From an uncultured Clostridia bacterium (GTDB taxonomy: Bacteria; Bacillota; Clostridia; Christensenellales; Borkfalkiaceae): a DNA stretch of 64,000 nucleotides. Of this stretch, positions 41,950-50,489 are shown piece after piece (position 1 is the stretch's first letter; each line of letters starts with the position of its first letter). Location: assembly GCA_949282385.1 (NCBI GenBank), contig CASDOP010000001.1, positions 62,001-126,000 on the forward strand, written 5' to 3'. The notes under the pieces are model-generated. The model saw nothing but the letters and a program-made list of their open reading frames with translations. It had not been told where the DNA came from and ran no database searches. The position numbers and the translations under genes were made by a program.

Positions 41950-42348
41950 ATGCTTACAATTTTACCTAAAAGGGAAATGGACTTTATACAGTTTCTTAAC
42001 GATAATTACCCTTGCGAAGATGAAATACGCCTAACAATTTTGCAAGGTTATGATGCAGTAACGGATGACGAAACGGGCGGCAAAGGCTTTGCTGTTTTTC
42101 TTCCGCAGGAAAACATAATTATGTTGCCGACCGACATTCCAAAAGACATTTTGCCAGACATTATAGATGAAAACGATATAGAGCTTGTAAAAGACTTTAC
42201 AATTCACAATCTTGCACACGAATATGCGCACGCACTTCAGTTTAACGGCGTAAGACATTGCGCAGAAGCGGAGCTTGAAGACGATGCCAATGCTTTTGCT
42301 GATGAAGCGGTTGAAAAGTTTAATGCTTGGTATGCGGTAAAAAAATAA
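41950..42348 (+). CDS. HExxH metallopeptidase-like protein
   Basis: 132 residues. AHEYAHALQ (H90, E91, H94) is a zinc metallopeptidase signature, and the downstream AELEDDANAFADEAV offers the third acidic ligand, as in ImmA/IrrE-type peptidases. AAAGGAG site. Last gene before the late promoter. Cleavage of a repressor would be the ImmA analogy, but there is no direct evidence. Confidence 0.55.
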   Translation: MLTILPKREMDFIQFLNDNYPCEDEIRLTILQGYDAVTDDETGGKGFAVFLPQENIIMLPTDIPKDILPDIIDENDIELVKDFTIHNLAHEYAHALQFNGVRHCAEAELEDDANAFADEAVEKFNAWYAVKK

Positions 42349-42379
42349 CAAATAAATTTAAAAAAATGTATGCAAACTA

Positions 42380-42408
42380 TTGACAAGCACAATATCTTGT
42401 GTTAAACT
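42380..42408 (+). promoter_or_regulatory. Late promoter
   Basis: TTGACA (42380-42385), 17-base spacer, TAAACT (42403-42408). The spacer carries ACAAG...CTTGT, a possible operator. It sits directly before the structural genes. Confidence 0.7.
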
Positions 42409-42472
42409 ATGAGCGTGGTGGAGCAGTAGAGGGGTATATTATGCCTCTTTATATAATTATACGGTTTATTTT

Positions 42473-42513
42473 AACCTCGCATAGCTAATTATAGCTGTGT
42501 GAGGTTTTTCTTA
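42473..42513 (+). terminator. Intrinsic terminator in the late leader
   Basis: A 15-bp stem with two G-U pairs (42473-42487 with 42492-42506) followed by a T-rich run ending just before ATG 42518. The GAGG in its right arm is the only nearby ribosome-binding-like sequence, so the same hairpin could hide it. Together with the promoter about 70 bases upstream it resembles lambda pR'-tR'. A smaller stem, GAGG...CCTC (about 42429-42447), lies between. Confidence 0.7.
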
Positions 42514-42517
42514 TTTA

Positions 42518-43597
42518 ATGGCAAAACAAAAAAAAGAACAAATTAAATTTACTTGCCATTGCTGCGGACAAGAGCTTACGCCTGAAAACAGCCGCCCCGT
42601 ATCTTTGGAATACAGCATAACGGGCGTATCGCATTTGTGCATCAACTGCGAAGAAGCATATTTTGAAAAACTGGCTTCGGTTGAAGGTAAATCTTTGGCA
42701 TTATTTCATACTTGCGCAGCTTTTAACGTGCCGTGCAAACCTGCGGTGTTTAAAAATGCTGATTATGAAAAAAACGACAGACTTTGGATATATTACTTAG
42801 ACAAGTTAGAAGAAAGCGGAGAAGACATACAAGGCGACAATGTTTTAACGTTTTTTGATGGCGAAACTGATATGCGCCGCCTGTTTGGTAAAAACCTTAC
42901 ATACAGCGATTTTAGCAAATATTTAGCCGCAGACACAAAAATGGCTACGCTTAAACAGCGGCAAGTTTGGGGAACGGAAAGTATTTGGGGCGATATGACT
43001 ATGACGGCAGACGTTTACAACGCTTTAGACCGTGAGTACGAAATTCGTAAAAGTTCTTTTGCCGGGCAAACGCTTACGCTACAGCAAGAAAATACTCTTA
43101 GAATAGTTGCTCGAAATATGGTAATTTCAAATTACTGTATGCGGCAACAGCAAATAAAACACGCAGAAGCCTTACAAAAAATCAACGACAATTTGCTTGC
43201 AAGCGAACAAATGCGTAAAAAAGATGAAAAACCTCTTGAAGGGTATGAGCTTATGAGCCAAGTAGTAGCTCTTGAGCGGGCAGGCGTAATGGAAGACGGG
43301 CAATTTTTACCCGTTGACAAACTTCAAGAAGTGCTGTTTAATCGTTTTATTAAAGGCAAAAAGTTTGATTACACATTAGATGCTTGCGATGCTATGGTAG
43401 AACACATATATAAAACAATGCGCAAAAATTCTGATGCTTTTATTCCTTCTGAACTTCCGGATGACCTTCAGATAGAAGATATGTTTCAAGAATTTGCGCA
43501 AACCGAAAACGAGCAAGAAAAAGAAGCTAAAAAATTTATAGGATATGTAAAACCAACTTATTCAAGCGAGGAGGGCGGAACTAAGGAGGACAGTTAA
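42518..43597 (+). CDS. Putative small terminase subunit
   Basis: 359 residues. An N-terminal zinc finger-like region (CHCCGQEL...CINCEEAY, residues 13-46) and a helical remainder, directly upstream of the large terminase and coupled to it (TAATG). From this position it is the best candidate for DNA recognition in packaging, but sequence similarity was not recognised and it is longer than usual TerS. Confidence 0.5.
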   Translation: MAKQKKEQIKFTCHCCGQELTPENSRPVSLEYSITGVSHLCINCEEAYFEKLASVEGKSLALFHTCAAFNVPCKPAVFKNADYEKNDRLWIYYLDKLEESGEDIQGDNVLTFFDGETDMRRLFGKNLTYSDFSKYLAADTKMATLKQRQVWGTESIWGDMTMTADVYNALDREYEIRKSSFAGQTLTLQQENTLRIVARNMVISNYCMRQQQIKHAEALQKINDNLLASEQMRKKDEKPLEGYELMSQVVALERAGVMEDGQFLPVDKLQEVLFNRFIKGKKFDYTLDACDAMVEHIYKTMRKNSDAFIPSELPDDLQIEDMFQEFAQTENEQEKEAKKFIGYVKPTYSSEEGGTKEDS

Positions 43598-45447
43598 TGC
43601 CGCAAGGTAAAACATACTCAAAAAGACTGCATAGATGGGTAAATGTAGACAGAACTAAAGCGTTTGATTACGAGGCGGTTGACACCGAAAGCGCAGCGTT
43701 TTTAATCAGTTTTTTTAGAGCTTACCCTGATTATATGGCAGATGTTTTTCGTAGTCCTCAAGCCACATACAAGCTCGAACTTCCTCAAAGATTTATGCTC
43801 CGAGTGTTTGCGCGTTATAGAGACGTGTTTATTACCGGAAGCCGTGGCTTAACCAAAACCTATATTATTTTGTTAGGGAAAATGATTGCCGGAATATTAT
43901 ATCCGGGCGAAAAAATGAGCTATAATGCGCCAAGTCAAAAGCAGGCGGCGGCACTTGCAACGGCGGCGTTTCATCAAATAGAGATAGAATATCCCGACAT
44001 TGCAAAGCAATGGGAAATACGAAGCGACAGTAAGGATATGTTTCGTATTACAACGCGATACGGCAGCGAATTTACTATGTATGCGCCCAGAGGCACTAAC
44101 TTTCATCAAAGTATAGGCGAAGAAATAGGGCAAGAGGGGAAAGATCCGTTTGATATTGAAACCTACGAAAGAGATGTGCTTCCAACGGTAAGATTGGAAC
44201 GCAAAGTTAATCAAAAACTTGATGTTACTCACATAAATTTGCAAGAAGCATATATAACAAATGCTTCATCAAGGCAAAATAAAGTTTATTACAAATATCG
44301 TTTTGAAGCATTAAGGGCAATGCTTTTTGGCGAACGCTACGAAGGATATGTTGCAGACATTCCGTGGGAAGTATCGGTAATTTGCAATATTCGCGGACCT
44401 CTTTACATAAAAAAAGAACGAGCCAAAATCACAATAGAAAACTTCAAAAGAGAATTTGGAGCAATTTATACAGGAAGCAACGAAAACCCTATTGTTACCG
44501 ATGAAATATTATCGCGGTGTCGTAAAGTTGCTGTTATGGAAGATGCTCATTGTGGCGACAATAATGTAATTTACATAGTATCGCACGATGTGTCTTACGA
44601 AGACGGCTCACGCAATGCAAAATGCGCGGATGTCGTATTAAAACTTACGCAATATCAGTCGGTAACAAAACGCGATAAATATAAAAAGCAAATAGTTTAT
44701 GCGGACAGTTATCCGCCTCCGGCAACGTCGTTTTTACAAGCGCAAAAACTTAAAAATTTGTGGTACAAATATTGCAAAAAAGATGCACAAGCCACTTATT
44801 TAGTAGTTGACGCACAAGCATACGGTCGAGAAGTGGTAGAGGAGCTTATGAAGCCCGCTAAAGACGGGCTGCCTAATTTGTGTTGCTATAACCATATGAA
44901 ATACAAAATACTTGAGCAGCCCGACGCATTGCCTATTATTTATCCGTTAAAAGCAGGAACTACGGGAACGGTAGATGAAGAAGATGCTATGTTGCGATAT
45001 GCTCAAGTGGAGTTTGAACAAGGAAATATTGAGCTATTGACTTCTTCTATTTTAGACGGGATAGAGCAATACAAGCGCAAACACAACATTAAAGACGGAT
45101 TAAGCGATGCTAAAATTGCTTTACCTTATAAAAAAACCGAAGAGCTTTGTCAACAAATTCAGAATTTAGTGCTTAAAACAAGCGGCACAATAAAAGAAAG
45201 TCGCAAGTCAAAATCAATTCAGCGAGATATTTGGTCTGCCGCAAAGTACGCTTTGCGAATGGCAAAAATTCTTGAAGATTTGCTGGTAAAAAAGAATTAT
45301 CAAGCTAAAAGCTCTTGGGAAAGTGAAATAAAAAAATACAGTCAAGGCAATGCAACTTATATAGCGAGCGCGGAAGCAATGTCTCCTCGCGGACAGATAT
45401 TAAAAAACGATTTAAGAACGCAATTATTACAAAATCGTCGAAGATAA
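43597..45447 (+). CDS. Phage terminase large subunit
   Basis: The packaging motor. Walker-A-like GSRGLTKT (residues 81-88), followed by a helicase-type ATPase region, and a C-terminal RNase H-like nuclease region (IYIVSHDVSYEDGSRNAKCADVV with an early Asp, and a late Asp in GLSDAKIALPYKKTEEL). Length 616 fits. GGAGGA site within the previous gene's end. Confidence 0.87.
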   Translation: MPQGKTYSKRLHRWVNVDRTKAFDYEAVDTESAAFLISFFRAYPDYMADVFRSPQATYKLELPQRFMLRVFARYRDVFITGSRGLTKTYIILLGKMIAGILYPGEKMSYNAPSQKQAAALATAAFHQIEIEYPDIAKQWEIRSDSKDMFRITTRYGSEFTMYAPRGTNFHQSIGEEIGQEGKDPFDIETYERDVLPTVRLERKVNQKLDVTHINLQEAYITNASSRQNKVYYKYRFEALRAMLFGERYEGYVADIPWEVSVICNIRGPLYIKKERAKITIENFKREFGAIYTGSNENPIVTDEILSRCRKVAVMEDAHCGDNNVIYIVSHDVSYEDGSRNAKCADVVLKLTQYQSVTKRDKYKKQIVYADSYPPPATSFLQAQKLKNLWYKYCKKDAQATYLVVDAQAYGREVVEELMKPAKDGLPNLCCYNHMKYKILEQPDALPIIYPLKAGTTGTVDEEDAMLRYAQVEFEQGNIELLTSSILDGIEQYKRKHNIKDGLSDAKIALPYKKTEELCQQIQNLVLKTSGTIKESRKSKSIQRDIWSAAKYALRMAKILEDLLVKKNYQAKSSWESEIKKYSQGNATYIASAEAMSPRGQILKNDLRTQLLQNRRR

Positions 45448-45456
45448 AAAATTTTT

Positions 45457-45783
45457 ATGTCAGATAACAAATATTCACTTTATGCAAGCGTAATACAACC
45501 TGTGCCAAAAGGCATTAAATATTCATTTATTGCGCCTTATTCAAAGCATTTACTTGTTTATTCTGAAAGCGAACCAAAAGGGCAAATGCCGTTTGTAAAA
45601 CTGTCAGAAAAAGTAAATCTTTCGCCAGATGAAAAAATCTGGTTAAAAAATTGCAAAGATGAAATATCCGACATAGAAGAAAAAGAACAGGCAAAAAAGC
45701 AATTTGATTTAATGAACAAGTTTCTTGACCGTTGCATTATAGAATTGCAAAAAGAGCAAGCAGAGTTAAGTAAAAAGGCATAA
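45457..45783 (+). CDS. Hypothetical phage protein between terminase and portal
   Basis: 108 residues; beta-rich N-terminal half and a helical, charged C-terminal half (EEKEQAKKQFDLMNKFLDR). Weak ribosome binding site. Not recognised. Confidence 0.55.
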   Translation: MSDNKYSLYASVIQPVPKGIKYSFIAPYSKHLLVYSESEPKGQMPFVKLSEKVNLSPDEKIWLKNCKDEISDIEEKEQAKKQFDLMNKFLDRCIIELQKEQAELSKKA

Positions 45784-45788
45784 TATTT

Positions 45789-47585
45789 ATGGCAGAGCAA
45801 GCACAACAAACCACAACTGAATCGTCTTACGTTAGCTCATACGGACCTTTGTTAGAGCGGTTTAGAAGCTTGGCTCTTTCATTTGCAGGACTGCCGATGG
45901 ATAATGTATATAATGCGTTTATGCGCGCAGGGTACGGAATGGAAAATCTTGCGCCTTTACAAAATCAACGCGTTAAAGCATTAAATCCTTTACCTTATGA
46001 CTATTCAAAAACCGACCTTAACGAATTTTTGCGTGAGCCGGCAAACTCGGAAATTCCCTTAAGACAAATAGCGGAAGGATTGCGCTGGACGACATATCCG
46101 CTTCAAAAACTTTGTAAATCTTATGCGGATATGCTTACTTTCAGAAACTATGTTTATCCGCTTTATTTTGAAAATAAAGACAATGCAGAGTACACACAAT
46201 TTATTCGTGAATGGCGGTTAGTCGACAAAATAGTAAAAAGTTTTTACTTGGAAAACGAGGGGCAAACCGCAGCGCATCAAGCCTTATTGCAAGGCAAAGT
46301 GTTTTATACATATCGAGCAGTAATTGACAAGGCGCACAATCAAGTTGGCGGCGTATTTATTCAACAACTTCCTTCGCAATACACGCGAATAATCGGTTTA
46401 AACAATATATCAAGATACACGGTGTCTTTTGATATGATGTATTTTTTGCAACCGGGAACAGATTATACGCAATTCGGAGATTTGTTTGAGCCTTTTGTCA
46501 ATGACTTTATGGAGATATTTGAAAGTCCCAAAAAAGCAAACCCGAAATATGTGTATGCAAGCAAAAACAGCAGAACAGGTCAAACGGCAAGTATTACAAT
46601 AAATGGTGTTACAAAGCAAATTTATTTAGACCAAGTAAATGAAAGCGGAGCGGGACAACCTCGCGTATTTATGCAAAATGGGCGGTGGTGCTATTATGTA
46701 TCGTTGCCGATAAACAGGGTATGGACTTTTGAAATTGATTCTTCAACGGCAATAGTCGCATCACCGTTTTCGGGATTGTTCCAGACATTAGCTCAACAAG
46801 CAAAATACGAAGCGGCGCAATTGTCGCTTATAATGAACCCGCTTATTAAAATATTTACGGGCGAAATTCCATATAACAAAGAAGACGCGGCAAAGCCCGA
46901 AGACGCTTACAAATTGTCGATAAGCGGCAAGTTAATGTTTGAGACTTTTTGGAATAATCTAATGGCGATGACCAACACGGGCGGCACAGCATTTTATATG
47001 GCCCCCGTTGAAAATATAAAATCGCACGATTATGGCGAAGCTGCCAACGCAAATAAAATAAGCTCAGAGTTTTTAAATTACGAAATGTCGCAAACGGGAA
47101 TGACAGCGTTAATTCCCTCAAACGACTCGCCGCATCAGGGCGTTGCGGAATATTCGGCAAAACTTGAAGAAAAGTTTTGCAATAAAATTTATGGCACTTT
47201 CATTAAAATGATAAATAATTTTCTTGAAAGTTTAAATTTAAAGTATGGCTGGCGCATTAACATATTTGGAAGTGTTTACAGCGATGATTTAATTCGAGCA
47301 AACGCATTAAAGCAAATTGATAAAGGCGATTTGTCGCAGCACTTTATATTAGCCGCTTTAGATGGTATTTCCGTGCTTGATAGATTGTCTATGAGTAATG
47401 CACTAATGGCAATTAACTTTACTGACAAACTTGTTCCGCCTAAAACCTCGTACACAATGTCGGGAAGTGCCGAGCAAAAAAGTGCAAACAGCGGAACTTC
47501 TGCCGAAGGCGCACCGACAAAAACTGAAACTGAAATAAAAGAGACAAAAACAGAAAAACAAACGGCAGGAGTTACGGCAGAGTGA
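45789..47585 (+). CDS. Phage portal protein (predicted)
   Basis: 598 residues, placed directly after the large terminase and before protease/scaffold and capsid, as portals are. Long helical N-terminal region, a central beta-rich part (VFIQQLPSQYTRIIG), and a low-complexity Ala/Thr/Glu C-terminal tail after about residue 560. Call rests on size and order more than on motifs. GTGA overlap with the next small gene. Confidence 0.75.
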   Translation: MAEQAQQTTTESSYVSSYGPLLERFRSLALSFAGLPMDNVYNAFMRAGYGMENLAPLQNQRVKALNPLPYDYSKTDLNEFLREPANSEIPLRQIAEGLRWTTYPLQKLCKSYADMLTFRNYVYPLYFENKDNAEYTQFIREWRLVDKIVKSFYLENEGQTAAHQALLQGKVFYTYRAVIDKAHNQVGGVFIQQLPSQYTRIIGLNNISRYTVSFDMMYFLQPGTDYTQFGDLFEPFVNDFMEIFESPKKANPKYVYASKNSRTGQTASITINGVTKQIYLDQVNESGAGQPRVFMQNGRWCYYVSLPINRVWTFEIDSSTAIVASPFSGLFQTLAQQAKYEAAQLSLIMNPLIKIFTGEIPYNKEDAAKPEDAYKLSISGKLMFETFWNNLMAMTNTGGTAFYMAPVENIKSHDYGEAANANKISSEFLNYEMSQTGMTALIPSNDSPHQGVAEYSAKLEEKFCNKIYGTFIKMINNFLESLNLKYGWRINIFGSVYSDDLIRANALKQIDKGDLSQHFILAALDGISVLDRLSMSNALMAINFTDKLVPPKTSYTMSGSAEQKSANSGTSAEGAPTKTETEIKETKTEKQTAGVTAE

Positions 47586-47743
47586 GCGCGGAGCAAAGTA
47601 AAAGCGTTAAGGATAAGCCGTTAGAAATGCTTATTCAAGAAGTTATTTCCAGCGGTGCAGACATTGAAATAAAAAAAACAAAAACCGGATATAAAGTTTT
47701 TGCGGTAAGCAAAAGACTTTTAAAAGAAGTAGTTAATAAATAA
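47582..47743 (+). CDS. Small protein coupled to portal
   Basis: 53 residues from GTG 47582, overlapping the portal stop (GTGA). Alpha-beta pattern (LEMLIQEVISSGADIEIKK then TGYKVFAVSKR). Not recognised; the tight coupling supports it. Confidence 0.5.
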   Translation: MSAEQSKSVKDKPLEMLIQEVISSGADIEIKKTKTGYKVFAVSKRLLKEVVNK

Positions 47744-47781
47744 TTAAATAGTGTTATAACAATCGGGTTATAGCAAAAGCC

Positions 47782-47836
47782 AAGCGGGGCTGTGAGTTAG
47801 CGTATTTTACGTTGACTTATAGCCCCGCTTTTTATT
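47782..47836 (+). terminator. Intrinsic terminator inside the late region
   Basis: A 16-bp stem with two G-U pairs (47782-47797 with 47815-47830) and a following T-rich run. It separates the terminase-portal genes from the head genes. An extended -10-like TGTTATAAC lies at 47751-47759, but no good -35 is seen. The gap 47744-47853 holds no gene. Confidence 0.75.
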
Positions 47837-47853
47837 TTCAGGAGTAAAAATTT

Positions 47854-48408
47854 ATGAAAAAAAGAGATTTCTATAATTACGACAATCCTAAATTTAATCT
47901 TTTGCGTGAGCCTATGCGAAAAGTAATGACCGCTTATGGCGAAGCGGAAAGATTTTTTGCTTTGATTAAAGAAATTACTTGGGCTGAATTTGGAATGAAA
48001 TCTCTTACCAATTACATTCACGCCTTAGAGCATATTCAGCCCGATGCCGTAGATACTTTTAAAAGTATTTTAGCGGAGCAAGGGCTTATGGTTGAATATC
48101 CGCCAATCGGTGAATTAGTCGAAGATCTGCCCGACTTAGATAGTGTTTTTGAAGTCTGCGTCAAAATCATAAACAACATTGACGAAGCGTTAAAAGAATT
48201 TATTAACGTTGTAGATATAGACCGTCCTGAATTTTCAGCAATGGCAAGAAAAACTGAAAACTTGCAAATGCAAAACAGTACAGAAAGAACTTTTCTTTTG
48301 GAAGCGTGGTCTATGTGGGATAACGAGCCTTCGTACACGTCTTATGATAATTGGCTGCATACGCACGCGCCGTATTTAAAAGACGAAAAAGTGGAGGATG
48401 ATGGTTAA
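47854..48408 (+). CDS. Possible ferritin-like protein of the phage head region
   Basis: 184 residues, all helical by pattern. HALEHIQPDAVDTFKSILAEQ and GLMVEYPPIGELVED resemble the H...E-x-x-H helix and the following loop of ferritins; a later helix has AMARKTENLQ...TERTFLLEAW. This is by-eye similarity only. AGGAG site. It sits between portal and protease, so a virion or assembly role is likely. Confidence 0.45.
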   Translation: MKKRDFYNYDNPKFNLLREPMRKVMTAYGEAERFFALIKEITWAEFGMKSLTNYIHALEHIQPDAVDTFKSILAEQGLMVEYPPIGELVEDLPDLDSVFEVCVKIINNIDEALKEFINVVDIDRPEFSAMARKTENLQMQNSTERTFLLEAWSMWDNEPSYTSYDNWLHTHAPYLKDEKVEDDG

Positions 48409-49823
48409 TGGCAAAATTAAAAACTATTCAGCCGGGACAAACAGCAAGACGAATATTTCAAGGTTCTTTGCGTGTATGCGGCGTAGATGATAAAAAAAAT
48501 TACACCGTTGAGCTAATGCTTTTAAACGAATTAGTCAACGAAAATAATTGGCAATATACGCAAATAGAAAGCCACAAAAAAGAAGTGGAAGATATACCTA
48601 TTTTGTACTCTGTAATTAACGGCAAAATAGGTAATTCGCACGATTTTGAAATTGTAACGTCAAGTGATGGCAAGCAATACGCCAGCTTTATTGGCGCAGA
48701 AAGCGAGCATCCTTACGGTTGGATTCCTCAATATATTAACGGCAAACCTAACGCGCAAATAAAGCGTATAGACAACATAGATTGGCTTGTTGCGCAAGGA
48801 TATTTACCTCGTTTTTACAATACTGAAATGATTGCCGAGCTTGAAAAAAACGGCGGCAAAATGCCTATCAGTATTGAAACATTGATAGAAGAATATCATA
48901 TGGTCGGCAATGTTGAAGTGGAGGACAAATACCGAATTATTGGCGTAACAATTTTAGGTGTAACAACCAAACCTGCCGTAAAAGGCGCAAACATCAAGAA
49001 AAATGCGGTAAACAAGCAGTCGTTGGAAGAACTTAAATTAAGGGCGGCAAGTCTTGCAAACGCTAATTCTAATAAAGAGCCGCAAACTCAAAACACAAAC
49101 AAAAATAAGGAGAACACAATGAAAGTAAAAAACCTCGAAGACTTAAAGCCTGCTTTTAAAGCTCTGGGATATTCCGCGCTTAAGGTTAATGGTCAAACGG
49201 TTGCTCTGCTTTCAGATACGGGGCGTTTATGTTCATACACCTATTGCGACAATGAAGACACAATAGTTCCCGAAAGAATTAACGAAGTTTCTGTAACTTC
49301 AACTTTTGGCGAAGGTGATGATGCAATTTCCCTGTCTGGGCAAGAGTTTGTAGGAGCAATGATAGCAAAGCTCAATGCAACAGAAGCTGCGCTTAAAGAT
49401 GCAACAACAAAATACACAGCCGACACCGAAGCCCTTAACTTGCAGCTTAACAAGTTGAAAGAAGCAGAAACGCAGCGTCGCAAAAACGCTATTCGTGAAG
49501 CGGTAAAATCGCAATTTGAAAAAAATCAAAAACATTGCAGTTTTGCCGTTGATGAGCATATGTGCGATGACTTGCTTACTGATGAATGTGTAAGTAAGTA
49601 TGCAAGCATAGTAGATATAAACGGCGAATTTGCAGGCGACAAAGAAATCACAAAAGAAATAGACTCGCGGTTTATGGCAAAAATGCGAGAAGAAGACGAA
49701 AAGGAAAAAATGCGTAAAAATGCGCAAGAAAAAACTTTCCTTTGGCAAGACTTTGTAAACGGCGGCGACAATGCGCAAACCATTGATGAGGTTGACGAAA
49801 GCATCAGCCGCATTATGAAGTAA
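48408..49823 (+). CDS. Prohead protease-scaffold fusion (predicted)
   Basis: 471 residues. The N-terminal part (about 1-200) fits a phage capsid-maturation protease in length and position, with a beta-rich core (YASFIGAESEHPYGW; RIIGVTILGVTTKPAVKG). A linker rich in Asn/Lys/Thr (210-237) precedes a coiled-coil scaffold (LNATEAALKDATTKYTADTEAL). An internal ribosome site allows separate synthesis of the scaffold. TAATG coupled to the previous gene, with GGAGG upstream. Confidence 0.7.
   Translation: MAKLKTIQPGQTARRIFQGSLRVCGVDDKKNYTVELMLLNELVNENNWQYTQIESHKKEVEDIPILYSVINGKIGNSHDFEIVTSSDGKQYASFIGAESEHPYGWIPQYINGKPNAQIKRIDNIDWLVAQGYLPRFYNTEMIAELEKNGGKMPISIETLIEEYHMVGNVEVEDKYRIIGVTILGVTTKPAVKGANIKKNAVNKQSLEELKLRAASLANANSNKEPQTQNTNKNKENTMKVKNLEDLKPAFKALGYSALKVNGQTVALLSDTGRLCSYTYCDNEDTIVPERINEVSVTSTFGEGDDAISLSGQEFVGAMIAKLNATEAALKDATTKYTADTEALNLQLNKLKEAETQRRKNAIREAVKSQFEKNQKHCSFAVDEHMCDDLLTDECVSKYASIVDINGEFAGDKEITKEIDSRFMAKMREEDEKEKMRKNAQEKTFLWQDFVNGGDNAQTIDEVDESISRIMK
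49119..49823 (+). CDS. Nested scaffold protein (internal start)
   Basis: In frame with the protease gene, ATG 49119 (its codon 238) is preceded by TAAGGAG (49106-49112) at ideal spacing. The product would be a 234-residue scaffold protein alone, as for lambda C/Nu3. It starts right after the low-complexity linker, where a domain boundary is expected. Confidence 0.65.
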   Translation: MKVKNLEDLKPAFKALGYSALKVNGQTVALLSDTGRLCSYTYCDNEDTIVPERINEVSVTSTFGEGDDAISLSGQEFVGAMIAKLNATEAALKDATTKYTADTEALNLQLNKLKEAETQRRKNAIREAVKSQFEKNQKHCSFAVDEHMCDDLLTDECVSKYASIVDINGEFAGDKEITKEIDSRFMAKMREEDEKEKMRKNAQEKTFLWQDFVNGGDNAQTIDEVDESISRIMK

Positions 49824-49850
49824 GCAAAATAAAAATAAGGAGAATATAAA

Positions 49851-50474
49851 ATGGCAATTTCTATGTTTGAAGTTACCGTGTCTAACAGCACGAGAAATCA
49901 AATACAAAATGTCCCCGGCAAATTCGGTACGGGAACAGGCAGCGGATTTGCTGGCGCGGTTTGCCCCGCAGGTACTTTGTGTGTACAAAACGGTCTTATA
50001 CCTTCGGAGGGCTACGAGGCGTTTAACATTGTAAACGGCAACACTTGGTATTTTAACGCCACAACCGCAAATCAAGTAGTAACAGGTATGAACGGCGACC
50101 ACACAGGCATTTATGCTTGTAACACCTACGATGTAAATAAGGCAACGGATTCAAACGGCAATAGCTGGAACTTAGGCGCAAATACGCTTAATCTTTCAGT
50201 TCCCGCAAATGAGCGCGGCGATTTTACCGAGCTTATAGTTGGCGAACAGTACACTTGGGGCAGCGCAAACTTTTCTACGGCAGTAAGTACAAATAAATTT
50301 GCAACTATCGGCGCAAACGGGCAATGGGTTCCTGCAAGTGCAGCACCTTCAACCGGTGGACAAATTTACGCCGCAATTTTACGCTCTAAAAACATAAATC
50401 AGGGCGCACAGCTTGCCGATACAGGATATGTGCTTCAGATACTTCGCGTAGCACCCGGCGCAGCCGCAGCATAA
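49851..50474 (+). CDS. Predicted head decoration protein
   Basis: 207 residues, Gly/Ala/Asn/Thr-rich and beta-stranded, placed just before the major capsid gene with its own AAGGAG site. The composition is typical of abundant virion surface proteins. No firm family match. Confidence 0.5.
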   Translation: MAISMFEVTVSNSTRNQIQNVPGKFGTGTGSGFAGAVCPAGTLCVQNGLIPSEGYEAFNIVNGNTWYFNATTANQVVTGMNGDHTGIYACNTYDVNKATDSNGNSWNLGANTLNLSVPANERGDFTELIVGEQYTWGSANFSTAVSTNKFATIGANGQWVPASAAPSTGGQIYAAILRSKNINQGAQLADTGYVLQILRVAPGAAAA

Positions 50475-50489
50475 AGGAGGACAAAGTAA

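Noticed and set aside
49299..50102. 267-residue minus-strand ORF opposite the scaffold region
   Set aside because: It runs across two well-supported plus-strand genes, and its Phe/Cys-rich translation is typical of antisense reading.
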